Shown here one piece after another: positions 1-11,927 of a DNA stretch of 64,000 nt. Source of the stretch: Siphonodentalium dalli (lineage: Eukaryota > Mollusca > Scaphopoda > Gadilida > Siphonodentaliidae); NCBI GenBank assembly GCA_032622095.1, contig CP136064.1:179710011-179774010 (forward strand). The letters run 5' to 3'. Under the pieces are notes generated by a model. It saw only the letters and a program-made list of their open reading frames with translations, did no database searches and had not been told where the DNA came from. The position numbers and the translations under genes were made by a program. Position 1 is the stretch's first letter. Each line of letters starts with the position of its first letter.

Positions 1-568
1 ATAAATTATGTAATTATAAGAATCCCAATCGGCAAATGGTAAAATTGGCATAAGTTATTGTTAGATGTTAGTGAAATTGGTCATTAGAAATAAATATTAG
101 TCCTAGTACCGCTTTAAGCAAATTACGGTATAAACAACTGTCCAGTGCTAATGTTTATTTCTGATGGCCAAGGAGAAGCACAGAAGGACACAGGTGTGTT
201 ACTGTTAGAGTTACCAGTGCTGTCACTAGTGTCAGCTGACAATATTTCTGATATATTTATATTATAATTCTTCTGAGAAAAAATAGATTTACCCCCCCCC
301 ACCCGCCCTGGCTTTATTTCTGCAAGGTATACTATATATCTGTTATTTCTGTAACAGTATGGTATGTATATTGTATAAGGTAACACTATTTCACTATCAG
401 TAACAGTCAATATGATTCTGTTTTTATAGTGTAAATCTATTCAAATTAAATCACTTAATGTGATTCATCCACTCAACTTAGAACTTATACAAGTCATAGA
501 AGTTAGAACCTTCAAAAATTTTGTTTTTTAATTATTTAAATTTAATTTTTTTAAATAATAATTCTCAC

Positions 569-1009
569 CCTGGCTTTGCTCAGCTTTTGTAACAACACAG
601 TTGTATCACGGTTTTTCGGTGGAGCACATACTAAACTGTTGACACTTTTCCCCCCAAATTTAAAAACATTCTGTTCACTGACACTGCCAGTACTTCTACT
701 GGTACTTGTGACAGTCGTGTTGACCAGTGTTGGGACAGAATTTGCTTTCAACAATTTACGGCCTTGGCCAAATCCAAGGCTTTATGATACAGAAAGATCC
801 TGGAACGATCCAGAAGTGAAGTGGTCTTCGCACACAACGTACTTTTTATGCCACACAATTGTTTTTATGTCCAACTTGGCGTTCTTCAAATTTTCAATCC
901 AAATTTTGCAATTTTGTTTATTTTCAATTGATTTTGATGAATTTGGAAGCAGCATGCTTTTCGATTGCCCAGACTTGGTTGTGCAATTTATTGCTTGACA
1001 TTCCGGCAT
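569..1009 (-). pseudogene. THAP zinc-finger exon with one in-frame stop
   Basis: The minus-strand frame starts at an ATG (1009-1007) and shows the THAP DNA-binding pattern: C4-x4-C9, a central W, then V-C-E-D-H-F giving C-x2-H, and about 27 residues later the closing box S-V-P-T-L that matches the family's AVPTIF motif. An in-frame TAA at 784-782 falls between the C-x2-H pair and the SVPTL box; the frame is otherwise open on both sides. After a Ser/Thr-rich stretch, a good splice donor (AGG|GTGAGA) ends the exon in phase 0 at 569. THAP domains bind DNA through one zinc ion and occur in host regulators and P-element-like transposases. The start, zinc ligands and donor suggest a first coding exon; the stop suggests decay, an allele or a base error. 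Partner exons are not visible. Confidence 0.72.
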
Positions 1010-1261
1010 GATTAATTGATAGAACGTGCACTTTCCCTATTAGAATATAAGAATAATGTTGTTCGTCTGTTGTTCAAAATTGCGAAAATATCAGCTTTTA
1101 CCGGCAGTGTGTCTCATATGTCACAATTTTCAAGGGAGATTATTCGAAATGCTAATATGGTCAATTCTGTTTTAAATTGAATGAATCCCAATATCGATAG
1201 TTCCAATAGGCCGTATGTCAATATGCCAATGATTTGAGTTTAGAAATTTTCAACATCACCA

Positions 1262-2197
1262 CAGGAATACCATACTAAGTCACATGAATGCCAAAAAATT
1301 GTAGAATTTATTTCCCCTTTAATGGATCAAATCTTTCCCCGCTATTCTGCACCATTAGAAATGCTGACAGATAATGGGTCTGAAAATTGCAATCAAATTA
1401 TGCAAGATGTGTTGAAAGAATTAAATATTTCTCACGTCAGAACTTCGTTCTATCACCCACAAGCCAACGCTCGCGTAGAACGGTTTAATAAGACATTGCA
1501 CGATGTTCTTTCTAAACTGATAGAAAATCAGTTAGAAGTATGGGATCTCCATCTTAATCAAACTCTCGCCGCAATTAGATTTAATGTGAACGAATCCACG
1601 AAATTTTCGCCATTTTATCTGTTGTATAACCGAGATCCTGTATTACCATTGGATAACTTGTTAAAACCACATAAGTATGTGGGTGACGACTTTCATAAAG
1701 TTGCCCTTTAAGAAATGCATCGCCCATTTCGATTAGTGCATAGACACTTTAAAACTGCTAAAAAGCGTCAAAAACAATATGCTGATAAAAATGCTAAAGA
1801 TATTAGTTATGAAGTTGGTGATCCGGTTTATTATAAGTATAATCGAACCAGGAATAAACTAGCTACAAAATGGTTACCATATTATCGGGTCACTGCTAAA
1901 ACTTAACCCGTGAGATATCGTATTCGGAATCAACTTACTGGTCGTGAAACTAAATGTCATGCAGAGCACATACGTAGGGCTCCACTTGATTGGCAAGTGC
2001 CTACTACAGAGGATAAAGGTCACGCAGTGCGAGCTCAACGCTATGTTGTGCCTCCTAGTTCTTCGGACTCCTCTGATTCCGAAGACAACATGCCTTTAGC
2101 ACGTCTCGCTAAGCGGTATAAACATAAACATGATAATTCCGCAGATGATGAAAATATTCCTTTAATGGATCTCGCTAAAAAGTTAAGGGCTACTTAA
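1262..2197 (+). pseudogene. pol: Retroelement pol remnant: integrase C-terminal half
   Basis: The frame carries the end of a DDE integrase: T-D-N-G-S-E holds the second catalytic Asp, and Y-H-P-Q-A-N-A-R-V-E-R-F-N holds the catalytic Glu. A K-W-L-P-Y-Y-R-V segment resembling the GPY/F chromatin-binding module follows near 1875, then an S/D/E-rich tail. Three in-frame TAA codons (1709-1711, 1904-1906, 2195-2197) break it, while the frame stays the same throughout. The first catalytic Asp, RT, protease and gag are missing: going upstream the frame hits stops at about 1235 and 1241, so the copy is truncated or decayed at its 5' side. The env remnant downstream on the same strand shows that this is the 3' half of an env-containing Ty3/gypsy-type element. 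Confidence 0.85.
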
Positions 2198-3144
2198 TAC
2201 GTTCGGCCTCAACTAACCTCCGATATGGAATCGTTGCCACTTCAACCTCTTCGTCGTAATGATATCGCAGGTACGAGTAATGATGAGTCGGTAGGGTCCG
2301 ATCATGCTCAGTCACTCGATGATTTTGGGGGTTACCTCACTGCTGCATCAGAAGTGGTGGACGACGTTACTCTGGTAACGGGTAAACAGCCCACACCCAT
2401 GGAGGTCTACACACTTTTTATGTGCTGTTCTTTTCCCATTTTCCCTTACTAATGGATAGGAAACGTAGATTTAATGTCGATATATACCGACGATTACTGA
2501 TTTTCACAGTACTCCATTAGTAAGTAGGTTGGCGTTTTCTGCAAGTCGCCACTGCTTTTTTTTTATTCCCTTTTATATGTAAAGAAGTTTTACAAAGGGA
2601 GGTATACCTTATAGGGCTCCATACTTTTTGCAAAAACATGTATAAATTTTAATTTTTATTATTATTCCTTTCCTTGTTGCAGTAACCAAAATAGTAAATA
2701 ACAAGTTTTCAAAACCTTGGCACCAATTAAACTGGTGGGGCTAAATGTAATGGGGAAAGTTAACATCAAATACATCTATGGAGTATGACCTTGGTCATTT
2801 TAATTATCTCCCTTAGTAAGAACCGTATATGTAACGGCTGGTATAAACTGTAGTCAAAGAAAAATATGCTGAGTAACAACAAGCTAAGAAATCTTACCCA
2901 AAACTCCACATTTACTATCATAAAATGCATTTCCATGTGTGGCCACACTTAGCAATAGCATAGTAACTGATCAAAAGATATAAAGGTTTGGCAACTGGAT
3001 AGTTTGGAGATCTGATCAATCTCCCAGAGGGATTGCTAGCAAACAGTTGCACTTGACACTATACATACACACCAGTATACTTTCATAAAACAATTTATAA
3101 AACACTAATACATACAATATCTTTTACTCTGTTCACAGATAAAG
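2198..3144 (+). other. pol-env spacer of the retroelement
   Basis: A short acidic open frame (2225-2452) continues the phase of the integrase frame and may be the extreme end of pol. From 2453 to 3144 I see no coding signal. The last bases, a pyrimidine-rich run ending in CAG at 3136-3138, look like a splice acceptor seven bases before the env start. That would fit expression of env from a spliced mRNA, as known for gypsy-type errantiviruses; here it is inferred. Confidence 0.45.
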
Positions 3145-5159
3145 ATGTCAAGATCAAGAATAATCATATGCTTACTACCTTTTCTTGGTCTTATAACTTG
3201 CACACTTATAACATCACATAATGTGATGTTTCAGAAAATAAAAGATATAACCCTAACAAATTCAGACTGGACTATGTGATTTGTAATAGATCTTAAGGTC
3301 TATCTAAACTATCTAAATTTCATATCAGAACAAATAAAACAAACTCAAATCCATATTGAAAATGCAATAACTAAATAGCCATGTAGAATGTTCTCCAATG
3401 GAACAGTCCAAGAGGAATTCCAAATAACCTTTCAAGGATTACAATCAGAACTAAAAGCATTAAAAGCACAATATTTGGAAATAATAGTTCAATTCACGGA
3501 GTATAAAAGTTTACATGGTAAAACTACAAGAAAACGTAGAGCACTTCTTCCATTTATAGGAGGTCTTTCATGGCTCTTCGGTACTGTTAGTACTTCAGAC
3601 CTACAAAACATAAATTCCAATATAAATAAACTAGGACAAAACCAAAATAAAATTCAACATGCCTTACAAGTAAGTTTGAGTATAATGGATGCTACTAGGA
3701 ATTTGCTTAAAGATAATAGGCAAAGAATAAATCAATTAGCACAAATTGTTAAAGTCATAAAGAATAAAACTGCACTTGCACTAAACCAACAACATCGAAG
3801 AATTCTAAAAATAGAATATTATACTAGTGTACATCATAACTTAGAATTAATTGTAGACGAGGTAAACCAAATGTTAACATCTGCAATATTTTACATAGAA
3901 CATCTGCACATACAATTGAGTATGCTAACCTCTAAACGAATATCTCCAAGTGTAATTAGGATAAATACGTTAAGACAAATGATTAGAAATATTAAAAAGA
4001 AACTGCCAGATCACCTAAAATTACCTTTTAACTTGTAATGCCGTTTTATCTAACAGTCAAATAGTTATAATAATTAAAATAACACTTCTAAATGTTAAAA
4101 ACAATTGAGGTATTTAAAATACATTCTTTACCTTATACAGTAAGCGAGAAGATATTGAAAACAGACTAAAATCAAATGATAGCAGAATATCGATTAGGCA
4201 CTTCAACGTTAATTATAAACCATAGTAAAACTCAATATGTAAATTTACAAGAAATGTCACGATGTGCTAAGGACAAATTAAAGTATTGTAAATTTAATGG
4301 ACTTATTAGAGATGTGGAAGAAATGAAACCTTGCCATGTAGCATTATTCATAAATGACAGTAAATCAATAGAGAAGAGATGTGTAGTAGATGTTAAACCA
4401 AATATTGTTTTTCCATACGTAACTCAAATAAATAAAGGTCTTTACGTATTAAGTACAAAGGAACAATTAACTTTTTCAATGGATTGTACAAACATAAAAG
4501 ACCTTTACCAAATAAAAATAAACCCTCCCATCGGACTATTAGAACTAAAACATACTTGTTCAGCATCCACACATAGCTTTAGGTTTGAAAGTTATTATGA
4601 AGAAAACAACTCTAAATTAGTGGATGCATTTAATAGTAAAATATTACCAACATTTAATACTTCTAGATTCCTCTTATGGAAACCACTCTTAGAGAAATTA
4701 TCAAACTATTTAAATTTAACTTTTCCAGAACCACTGAAGTTAGTTGATAAAATACATCTTAAGCAACTTGTAAATGCTTTAGATAGTCTAGTAGTCCTTA
4801 CTCCAGCCTCAAATTCATTTTCAAAATTCTTATACTTTCTATTAATTGTTCCACTGGCTGTGTCGCTATGCTGTATTATTAAATTTAAACATGAAATATG
4901 ACATGGGTTATGTAAACGCCGCAATAGGCGAATTGAAAGACATAGACAATAAAAGGTACTGAGTGATAACATAAATAACCAGGAGAGCACTAGTGAAGAT
5001 GTGTATGAGGATATGGCGATAAGCACACCTCCACTATTGAAGAAAAGACAATCATCATCCCCGGACACCACGTCAAAGAGAACACGAATTCTTCATCCAG
5101 AAAAGGAAATAATCGAGTTGTTTGATAAAAGTCTCTTCAATGCACGACACTTCAGCTAA
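3145..5159 (+). pseudogene. env: Errantivirus-type envelope (F-like) gene, broken
   Basis: The frame opens with an ATG and a hydrophobic signal peptide (I-I-I-C-L-L-P-F-L-G-L). A furin-type K-R-R site near 3530-3540 is followed by a hydrophobic fusion-peptide-like stretch containing F-I-G-G and L-F-G-T, the pattern of gypsy env and baculovirus F proteins. A long helical, Q/N-rich heptad region follows, then a Cys-containing ectodomain (4250-4580), a transmembrane helix at about 4815-4885, and a basic, Ser/Pro-rich cytoplasmic tail to 5159. It is inactivated by in-frame stops at 3277-3279 and 3376-3378, a frame change between 4038 and 4176, and stops at 4899-4901 and 4950-4952. Family function is membrane fusion; this copy cannot make the full protein. 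Confidence 0.85.
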
Positions 5160-5817
5160 TGAACACTTCGGAAGATCAAAATGCCTATGCCGCCGTTAGG
5201 AGAGCCACCAAAGCCCGGAACATCACCGAGAGTGATAATACTGTCGCTCCCGAAGCAGTATCCATCCAGATCAAAGGATAAATTATGGGAACGACAGAAG
5301 CAGAAACTAAATACAAAAGAAGAAATAATCTTCTTATATAGACATTCTTAGTAACAAAACTAATAAAAGGAATCTATATATATATAAACATTTCAAATAA
5401 AGAAATGATAACGATGAAGAAAGAAACAGACTTTCTTACCAGAATACTCATAAACATTCAAAAGAAGACATGATGATAATGATGATAAAGAAAGAGATAA
5501 ACTTTCGTATATATCCTTGAAAAAAATTAGGAATTTATAACATTATACATAAGTTACAGTGACAATATTTCTTAAAGAAGATTCAAACAGTGATCGTAAT
5601 AGTGACGTTTTACAGATTGTGATAGTGCAAAGACACTGACATTTAAACGAAATATTGTTGAAACTAATTGATTCAAAATGTATATTAATTATTGTTCACC
5701 TATTATATTAATAGAAAATTTATATCAGGATCGGATTAAGACCATGGTATTTCTCTCACACATTTTAGTTTGAAGTATAAATATTTAGCAATTAGTGAGA
5801 AATATCATGGCCACCAC
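5160..5817. other. Retroelement 3' flank, no gene
   Basis: The sequence is A/G-rich with purine runs near 5410-5500 that could be a degenerate polypurine tract. No LTR can be proved because no second LTR copy lies in the window. An imperfect inverted repeat (CATGGTATTTCTCTCAC near 5744 against GTGAGAAATATCATG near 5796) sits just before the next LINE fragment. Confidence 0.4.
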
Positions 5818-6450
5818 GACAGGATGTATAATATTCATAGATGATATAAGGTATGAATTTGATCCCTCATATTCTCCTATCAGATTAGGAGATCAATTGG
5901 TAAGTAATCTACTTTTTGCAGACGATTTGGTTTGTTCTCTGACTCAAAAGATGGTCTCTAAAAATGTCTAAATAAACTAGACTCATATACGCGCGTTAAT
6001 TGTCTAAGTGTCAATACTGAGAAAACAAAATGTATTGTATTCCGAAAAGGATACACCCGAAAGGTGCCAAATTTTCACATAAATGGGGCTATAGTAGATG
6101 TAAAAGAGTACAACTCCCTAGGTATAAAATTTTGTGCCAATGGATCATTTAAGAAGGCACAGGCTGAAATGCACTCTTGGAGGTATGAAGGCAGTATTCT
6201 CGTTGAGAAAGTATCTCCGATAACATTCCCTGTTCTTAGTTGATTTGTGGGTTAAACTCTTTGACAAACTCATCAAGCCAATTATTCTTTACGGATGTGA
6301 GATATGGGCTTCAGATATAAATTTGAACAGATTAAACAATACCGTGTGAAATTACTCACATACAGTTTTGTAAGTCTGTACTCGGAGTTAGCAAACAGGC
6401 GTCAAACCATGCAGAGAAGAGAGAAGTCTAATTGATCAAGAGGAAGAAAT
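5818..6450 (+). pseudogene. LINE reverse-transcriptase fragment
   Basis: Several frames read as one decayed non-LTR RT: F-I-D-D-I, then L-L-F-A-D-D-L-V (the catalytic YADD box as FADD, near 5908-5931). A frameshift follows, then V-N-T-E-K-T-K-C-I-V-F (about 6010-6040), a typical post-catalytic segment, then H-I-N-G-A-I-V-D-V...N-S-L-G-I-K-F. Further on, K-P-I-I-L-Y-G-C-E-I-W-A (about 6270-6310) and F-C-K-S-V-L-G-V (about 6365-6390) match the C-terminal RT/thumb pattern of CR1/RTE-like LINEs. Multiple stops and shifts make it non-functional. Neither end of the element is seen. Confidence 0.8.
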
Positions 6451-6589
6451 AGTCTTAACAACTGGTACAATTTGTATGCTGAAATATGACTTTGAACATG
6501 TGATGGTAGCGGGAGTTCAGCTGACACTGAATTGGCTAACGTTCCACACTTGTCTATATTATTATTATTTTAGTGATGGTATGTGATTT

Positions 6590-7422
6590 ATGATTTATCA
6601 GTGGATTATGTACATGGAAATATGTCCTCTTTCAGTGACAAGAAGGCTGTCTAATACCGAAGACAACAAAGGCACACTGCCAGTGATCTCGGATGCTTGT
6701 CTGAGAGCTCAAGCATGCACGTCCGGCGTATGCACCTATACCACCCAGTACTCAGGGACGCCCCGTAGCGGCACACAACATCCAGGGGCTCACATGAGCC
6801 CCAAATCAGTCCCGGAGCGCCAATCAGCACGCATGGACGACCAGCAGCGCATGTACCGCGCCCTCAGATACCACGATGCGACGAAAGACGCATGAACATA
6901 AACCCAAGGCGACGTGAAACCCTCAACTTTGACCTGCAATGCCTGGCTGTACGACAGCCAATGGAACCGGTCAACTCGAACACCCCGAGAACCACGTATA
7001 AGCCAACACCACCGAGTCACTCCCACATTGAGATGCAAGAGGACATCAACCTCAACTTTGATGGAAAGAAGTTCTTGAAGCTTGGAAACCTTCCTCCAAT
7101 TCTCAATGAGATCAAGATGGAAGAACTCGGTGGACGAGGACCAACCCCGGATCCATTCCCGAAGTTTGTACAGACGGACTCCTACACCACATTTGGACAT
7201 ACGGATCAGGTATTGCCTCACATCCTGCGTGAATCGCCAATCCGAGAGAGTCCCATGGAAATTGTCCGAACATTATCGGACCTATCACATGTCGTATCGG
7301 TAACAAGCGTCGTGCCACCACCGAGCCCAGTAATCATGGAGATTCCAAAGAGGAAGAGAAATGAGAAGAAAAGAGGTTCAGCAAAAAAGACCCGCCGATC
7401 GGACCACAACTCGGAGATATAA
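6590..7422 (+). CDS. Unrecognised open region with a basic C-terminus
   Basis: Two open frames adjoin with a 4-base overlap (ATGA at 6892-6895): 6590-6895 (101 aa) and 6892-7422 (176 aa). Base composition is clearly more GC-rich than the surroundings. The second product is Pro/Ser/Thr-rich, has no Cys pattern, and ends in a dense basic stretch (P-K-R-K-R...K-K-R...K-K-T-R-R) that would act as a nuclear localisation signal or nucleic-acid-binding tail. A splice-donor-like GTGAGT lies at 7437-7442, just past the stop. I do not recognise the family. The single step between frames suggests one original frame with a one-base shift, perhaps the gag or ORF1 of another element. The opposite strand is also open for 143 aa (6790-7221) but looks less protein-like. 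Confidence 0.4.
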
Positions 7423-7513
7423 AGCAGTAGCACATGGTGAGTACAAGCAACTGACTCAATCCATCATCAATCATGTACAAGAAAACCAGAAAGTAGTTTA
7501 GATTAATTACGCA

Positions 7514-7705
7514 CATATTTTATACCAGCGTAGGACTATGCAAGATGGCTGCGCCCATGAAGAAGCAAAAATGCCGAATTTTGTAATGACAGTTTTGACA
7601 ATTGATGCATAGTTAGCGCTTTAAAATAGTATATATGACACGTTGCAAATATGAAGAGTACGATATTGTGAATAACTGATGAGATTGAGGTAAGTGATGA
7701 ACTAG
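7514..7705 (+). repeat. Dispersed repeat, copy 1 of a direct pair
   Basis: About 190 bases, starting near ATTTTATACCAGCGTAGGAC and containing CAAGATGGCTGCGCCCATGA, recur in the same orientation at 10014-10205 with scattered substitutions and small indels. A shorter relative of the GCTGCGCCCATGAAG core lies at 9810-9890. The minus-strand open frame here is not supported by the second copy. Nothing gene-like is seen from 7755 to 8700. Confidence 0.75.
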
Positions 7706-8700
7706 TAACATATTGTAACGCACAAGTGGTATATAGTAACACATACTGTTCCAACTATCAAAGAATCAGCTGTTAGGAATAAGTCACAAAGTTCCCCAAA
7801 ATGGGTCACTCTGCAACCACTCCCAACCTGATCCTCCAAGAGAACGAAACTGCATGCAGCCCCAAATCTCGCCAGATATAGTTACAGCCAAAGTAACCGA
7901 GTGGATAAAACTTTAATATAAAATGACTTAAGTTCTGCCACCAGTAGGTATTTGTTAAGCTGGACCTACACCAGCGGAGGGGTAAGTTACATGATACGAG
8001 ATCCTAATAATGAGATTAAATTAATTATTTATTTTGCACATAGACTATATATCATATTTTAACAGATGTATTTTTTTTATGGACGGAATGTTGAATAATT
8101 ATATATGGAAATGAAAATAAGATGGAATATTTTATAAGTCGAATAATCTGAATGAAATGACTATTTATGAAATTATTATATAAATAAAATGAGGAATGCA
8201 AGATGCTACTTTAGAAATAATTTCCCAAATGACTTACTAAAGATTAATAATGAAATAATTGAATTATGTGAAATAGGCATAGACTTGATAAATGCCTTTA
8301 AATATAAAAAGTATGTGAAACATTAAATGGTAAGATTAGGAAATGAGAATTTATTGGCACCATTTACATGCCAATGAATAAAACTACAAGGGCTGATAAG
8401 TACAGAATCCACAGGTGGTCACCTGCAATATATGTAGTCAATGCAGAGTGATATATGACAAATATTTAATACTTAGCCTTACCAGAGAATGATACTTCTT
8501 ACTTACTGACATTACTGGAACAAAACCTAGAGCGTCGTAGTAAATTTTGTTGCAGGGTTCTGCACCGTACTGTATGGCTTTGCTAAAAATTTCCCAAGCT
8601 GCATTTAAACTGAGCTCTTAGACTAACTTTAAATTAATTTACAGGAAGAAAAAAATATTTCCCTAGTAAATATCTTATGAATAAAATACAAGTGGGAACA

Positions 8701-9240
8701 TTACCTTGACTAAACCCTACCGGTATGATACAAGCCATCCAATACAGTCATCTGATGTACATGGACCAGTCACTTCTGACTTTGGTCTGATTTGAAGCCC
8801 ACTTGCAACTTCCATTTTATCTGCCACTTCAGGCTTTTTTATTTGGAAGGCAGATTTCGACAAGTGCTGATGTAACTGACTTAAGCGTTGATGGATTTTG
8901 ACCACTTCAGGTACTGTCACAATCAACATGTCTCTTCAGACCGTCAATTACTCAATACTTAGTCACTTCAGACATATATAGAATTTCTGCGAAGCAAGTT
9001 ATGGGCAATAGGCCACTCACTTAATGATTTTAACATGCTCAGCCATCAAGCCACTTCTGACTAAGTCGGATGGCAGAGTTTTATGTGTGACCACTTGTGG
9101 TACTAAATATCACAAAAAGCTCTAAGTCAACATCTTCATAAATATATACATGGCTAAATAGAAAATTGCAGAAATTTGCATATGAAATATCTGTCAGCCT
9201 ACTTCACATTGAACTTTGAACCACTTCTGGTCTGAACGTT
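8701..9240. other. Degenerate CACTTC motif cluster, no gene
   Basis: The trinucleotide-rich motif (A/C)CACTTC(T/A)G(A/G) recurs at irregular spacing (near 8768, 8826, 8900, 8963, 9051, 9221). No regular period or TIR was found and no protein is recognised; a 70-codon minus-strand open frame (8717-8929) has no support. Confidence 0.3.
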
Positions 9241-9352
9241 CTCTGTGAGCGGGTGCATGCACAATTCATCAAAACAAATGAAACTATGCCATGAAAAATT
9301 AACAAGTTATAAATTACTTATAAAAAGGGAACTGATTTTATTTTGGTGATGC

Positions 9353-9461
9353 AGAACCTTGATTTGGCAGGAACAGGATTTGCGTGCCCGCCCGAAGGGC
9401 GGCACGAGGACGGTGTGAGCTCACCCGGAGGTCGCCCTTACGCCCTGTAGAACCTTGATTT
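9353..9461. mobile_element. 83-bp GC-rich insert between 13-bp direct repeats
   Basis: The 13-mer AGAACCTTGATTT occurs at 9353-9365 and 9449-9461, directly flanking 83 bases (9366-9448) that are far more GC-rich than the AT-rich surroundings. The insert contains a stem-loop (GTGCCCGCCC / GGGCGGCAC around GAA, one bulge) and the perfect palindrome GTGAGCTCAC (9415-9424). The layout is that of a small retroposed RNA or tiny SINE with a target-site duplication. I could not match the insert to a tRNA, 5S or snRNA, and no A-tail is visible. Confidence 0.55.
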
Positions 9462-10013
9462 ACAATACTTTAAGGCTTATATACTAAGAGAATCTGCAGA
9501 TAGTCTGCAAGCCAATGAGAATGCTAGAAATGTTTACGTACGCTTCTGCGAACAGACCCTTGCAGAGAAGGGTGTCTGCAATCCAATGAGGACGTTTCTG
9601 CGATCTCATGCAAGCAGAGCAAATATAGTTCCATTGTGTGCGTGGATTACGCAAATAAATAAATATTTATTTCACATATATATATTATGCATAAGTAATT
9701 GAGTCGCATTTATGTGGAATACATGATCGTTTGTGAAGGCACAATTTTTAAAGAGCAGACTACGTAAAACCGGAAATTTTAACCAGCGATTACTTCCCTT
9801 GACGTAAACAACATGGCTGCGCCCATGAAGTGAAAAATTTATGAAAGTTGTTGATGAATTTTTTTGCATAAAATTGTGAATACGTAACATGACGATTTGG
9901 CGAAACGGCTAAGTAGGAATGACTAAATATTTGAATTATGAATTTGATGATGAAATGTTAAATGCAACATTTACGAAATGAATTAATGAAATGAGTAAAG
10001 GCAGGGCCTTTAC

Positions 10014-10205
10014 AATATTTTATACCAGCATAGGACTGTGCAAGATGGACTGCGCCCATGAAGCAAAAATGCCGAATTTTGTCATGAAAGTTCTAATAAT
10101 TGATGCATAGTTAGCTCTTTAGTATATATGCCACGTTGCAAATATGAAGAGTACGATATGGTGAATAACTAATGAGATTGTGGTAAGTGATGAACTAGTA
10201 ATTTG
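10014..10205 (+). repeat. Dispersed repeat, copy 2 of the direct pair
   Basis: This is the second copy of the 7514-7705 repeat, with the same order of blocks (ATTTTATACCAGCATAGGAC, GCGCCCATGAAG, GCCGAATTTTGT, TTGCAAATATGAAGAGTACG, GTAAGTGATGAACTAGTA). Short GGCCTTTACAATAT blocks flank it on both sides (about 10003 and 10345), so it may be part of a larger unit. No gene is seen from 10210 to 11060. Confidence 0.75.
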
Positions 10206-11064
10206 TGAGTTATTACGTACGTAGTGTTGAAACATTTGTGAAGTAAAAATGTTTTATTACGACGAAATGGAGAATGGTGTAGAATGAAATATACTTTGAT
10301 ATGAATATTATGACTTGAAGAAATTAGATAGCCGCAAAGGCCAGGCCTTTACAATATATACAACGTTCAAGTGCGCACAGGCCGAGAACGTTTTAATCAC
10401 ATTTAAATAGTCCATCACCTCCTACGACAGGGACATATATGCTTACCAATATGCACCATAATAAGAGGGCATGTTTCTGATTTAAACAAAATATAACCGA
10501 GCTCGATATGAAACGCATATCTCCAATAATAGTGAGGACTGGTGATGCAAATCGCATGAGAATGGGGAAAATACTAAATGCTGCATATCAGGAACGTGTT
10601 AATCGTATTCTTTATTCGTGTCGTGTTGGTAATGATTACAATGTTTTAAGTATTTGTATCATATTTTAAGAGTTCTGGGAACCAACATTTACAACTTATT
10701 TAACACATATTAACACATACGGTAAAATGCGTAAACACTTCTTTGATGGGATAGGAATGACAAGTGATAAATTTATTGGCTTGAATGATAGCAAACAATT
10801 TCAATACATAATGCAAAAACTAAGAATAATCTGCAACGTGGTCCGGACATTTTTTCATAGAAAGGTCAAATTCCACTGATACGATTACGAAATATTTACT
10901 GGTATATATATATTATGTTGAATAGTTGTTAACATTGTTATATATTTTATTATATTGTCATCGGTCGCGTGTGGACGTTTTTGTGTCATTAAACTGTTAT
11001 TGTTTATTATGTTGGGCTTGTGCGTTCTGCTTTGATGAGATATGTCCCACATATGTTAGTTTAA

Positions 11065-11605
11065 CGATACGGGCGGCGTTGGCGGTGGGTACGCTGTTAA
11101 ACTATTCAGCTCCGTCAAAAACCGCCATAAACAGAAAGAATACCGGTAGTAAAATATAGACAGACATTGTTCTTATACCAATCAGAAATATGGCATAAAC
11201 AGTATGGTATTGTAAAATGTTTTCCTTTATTTAAACAAAAGCAAAAAACGTTACAGAACCTGGCTATTGTTTAGATCAGGATATGGTAAACATAAAGAGC
11301 GTTGTTTGTTACTGTTTTCCTGATATGGGAAAAATAAAGAGCGTTTCTATAATTTGTGTGTGATTAACCAATATAATTGCGCTGTGTTTTGTAAACAGAA
11401 GCAAAACGTCTGTAACACGAGCAGGTTCTTGTTTACGTACACCATCGTACGTCTATACGACAATATACTATTTACTAATATTTATTTATTAAACTTTGAT
11501 TATGTTTGGCATATGAGCAAAACTATATATATTTTAATATTCCTTCTGTTGATGGCGATTTGAACAAATATGAATATTTCTGCAACGAACGCCGCCCGTG
11601 CCTTT
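11065..11605 (+). mobile_element. ACGGGCGGCG-TIR element, left copy
   Basis: The element begins CGATACGGGCGGCGTTGG and ends CGAACGCCGCCCGTGCCTTT, so its termini are inverted repeats of about 12 bp. Its body is an inverted copy of 12524-13043: shared blocks include TTCTTATACCAATCAGAAAT, CAAAAGCAAAAAACGTTAC and AAAGAGCGTTGTTTGTTACT. A related block also occurs near 46110-46145. A TTAA lies just outside the left end (11061-11064). No transposase frame is present, so this is a non-autonomous element. Confidence 0.7.
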
Positions 11606-11927
11606 CATTTTGAGGTTGACTATATTTTGTGTCAATATTTGATTACTTATACATCAACGGGGAAAAAGTGTTTGTAATCATCAAATTGAAAAGTTTATTT
11701 ATATATTAATCAAGTTCTTTAGACATGTAATCACCCCGTCCCTGCTGCACACATTGGCTTCAAGTTAACCCCGAAAGTATATAAGATAGTTAAGAAATAA
11801 CTCTTGTTTCGATTAAGGTTATGCAGTTATTTATAACCGAACAGTTTGAAGATAAATTGTAGCCTATAACGCGCGTAGCGCAAGAAAATGTATCCTGAAA
11901 CTTTTCGGTTATAGCTCAAAACATTAA

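Noticed and set aside
5280-5760. 3' LTR of the env-bearing element
   Set aside because: No second LTR copy and no clear TG...CA ends; it cannot be delimited from this window.
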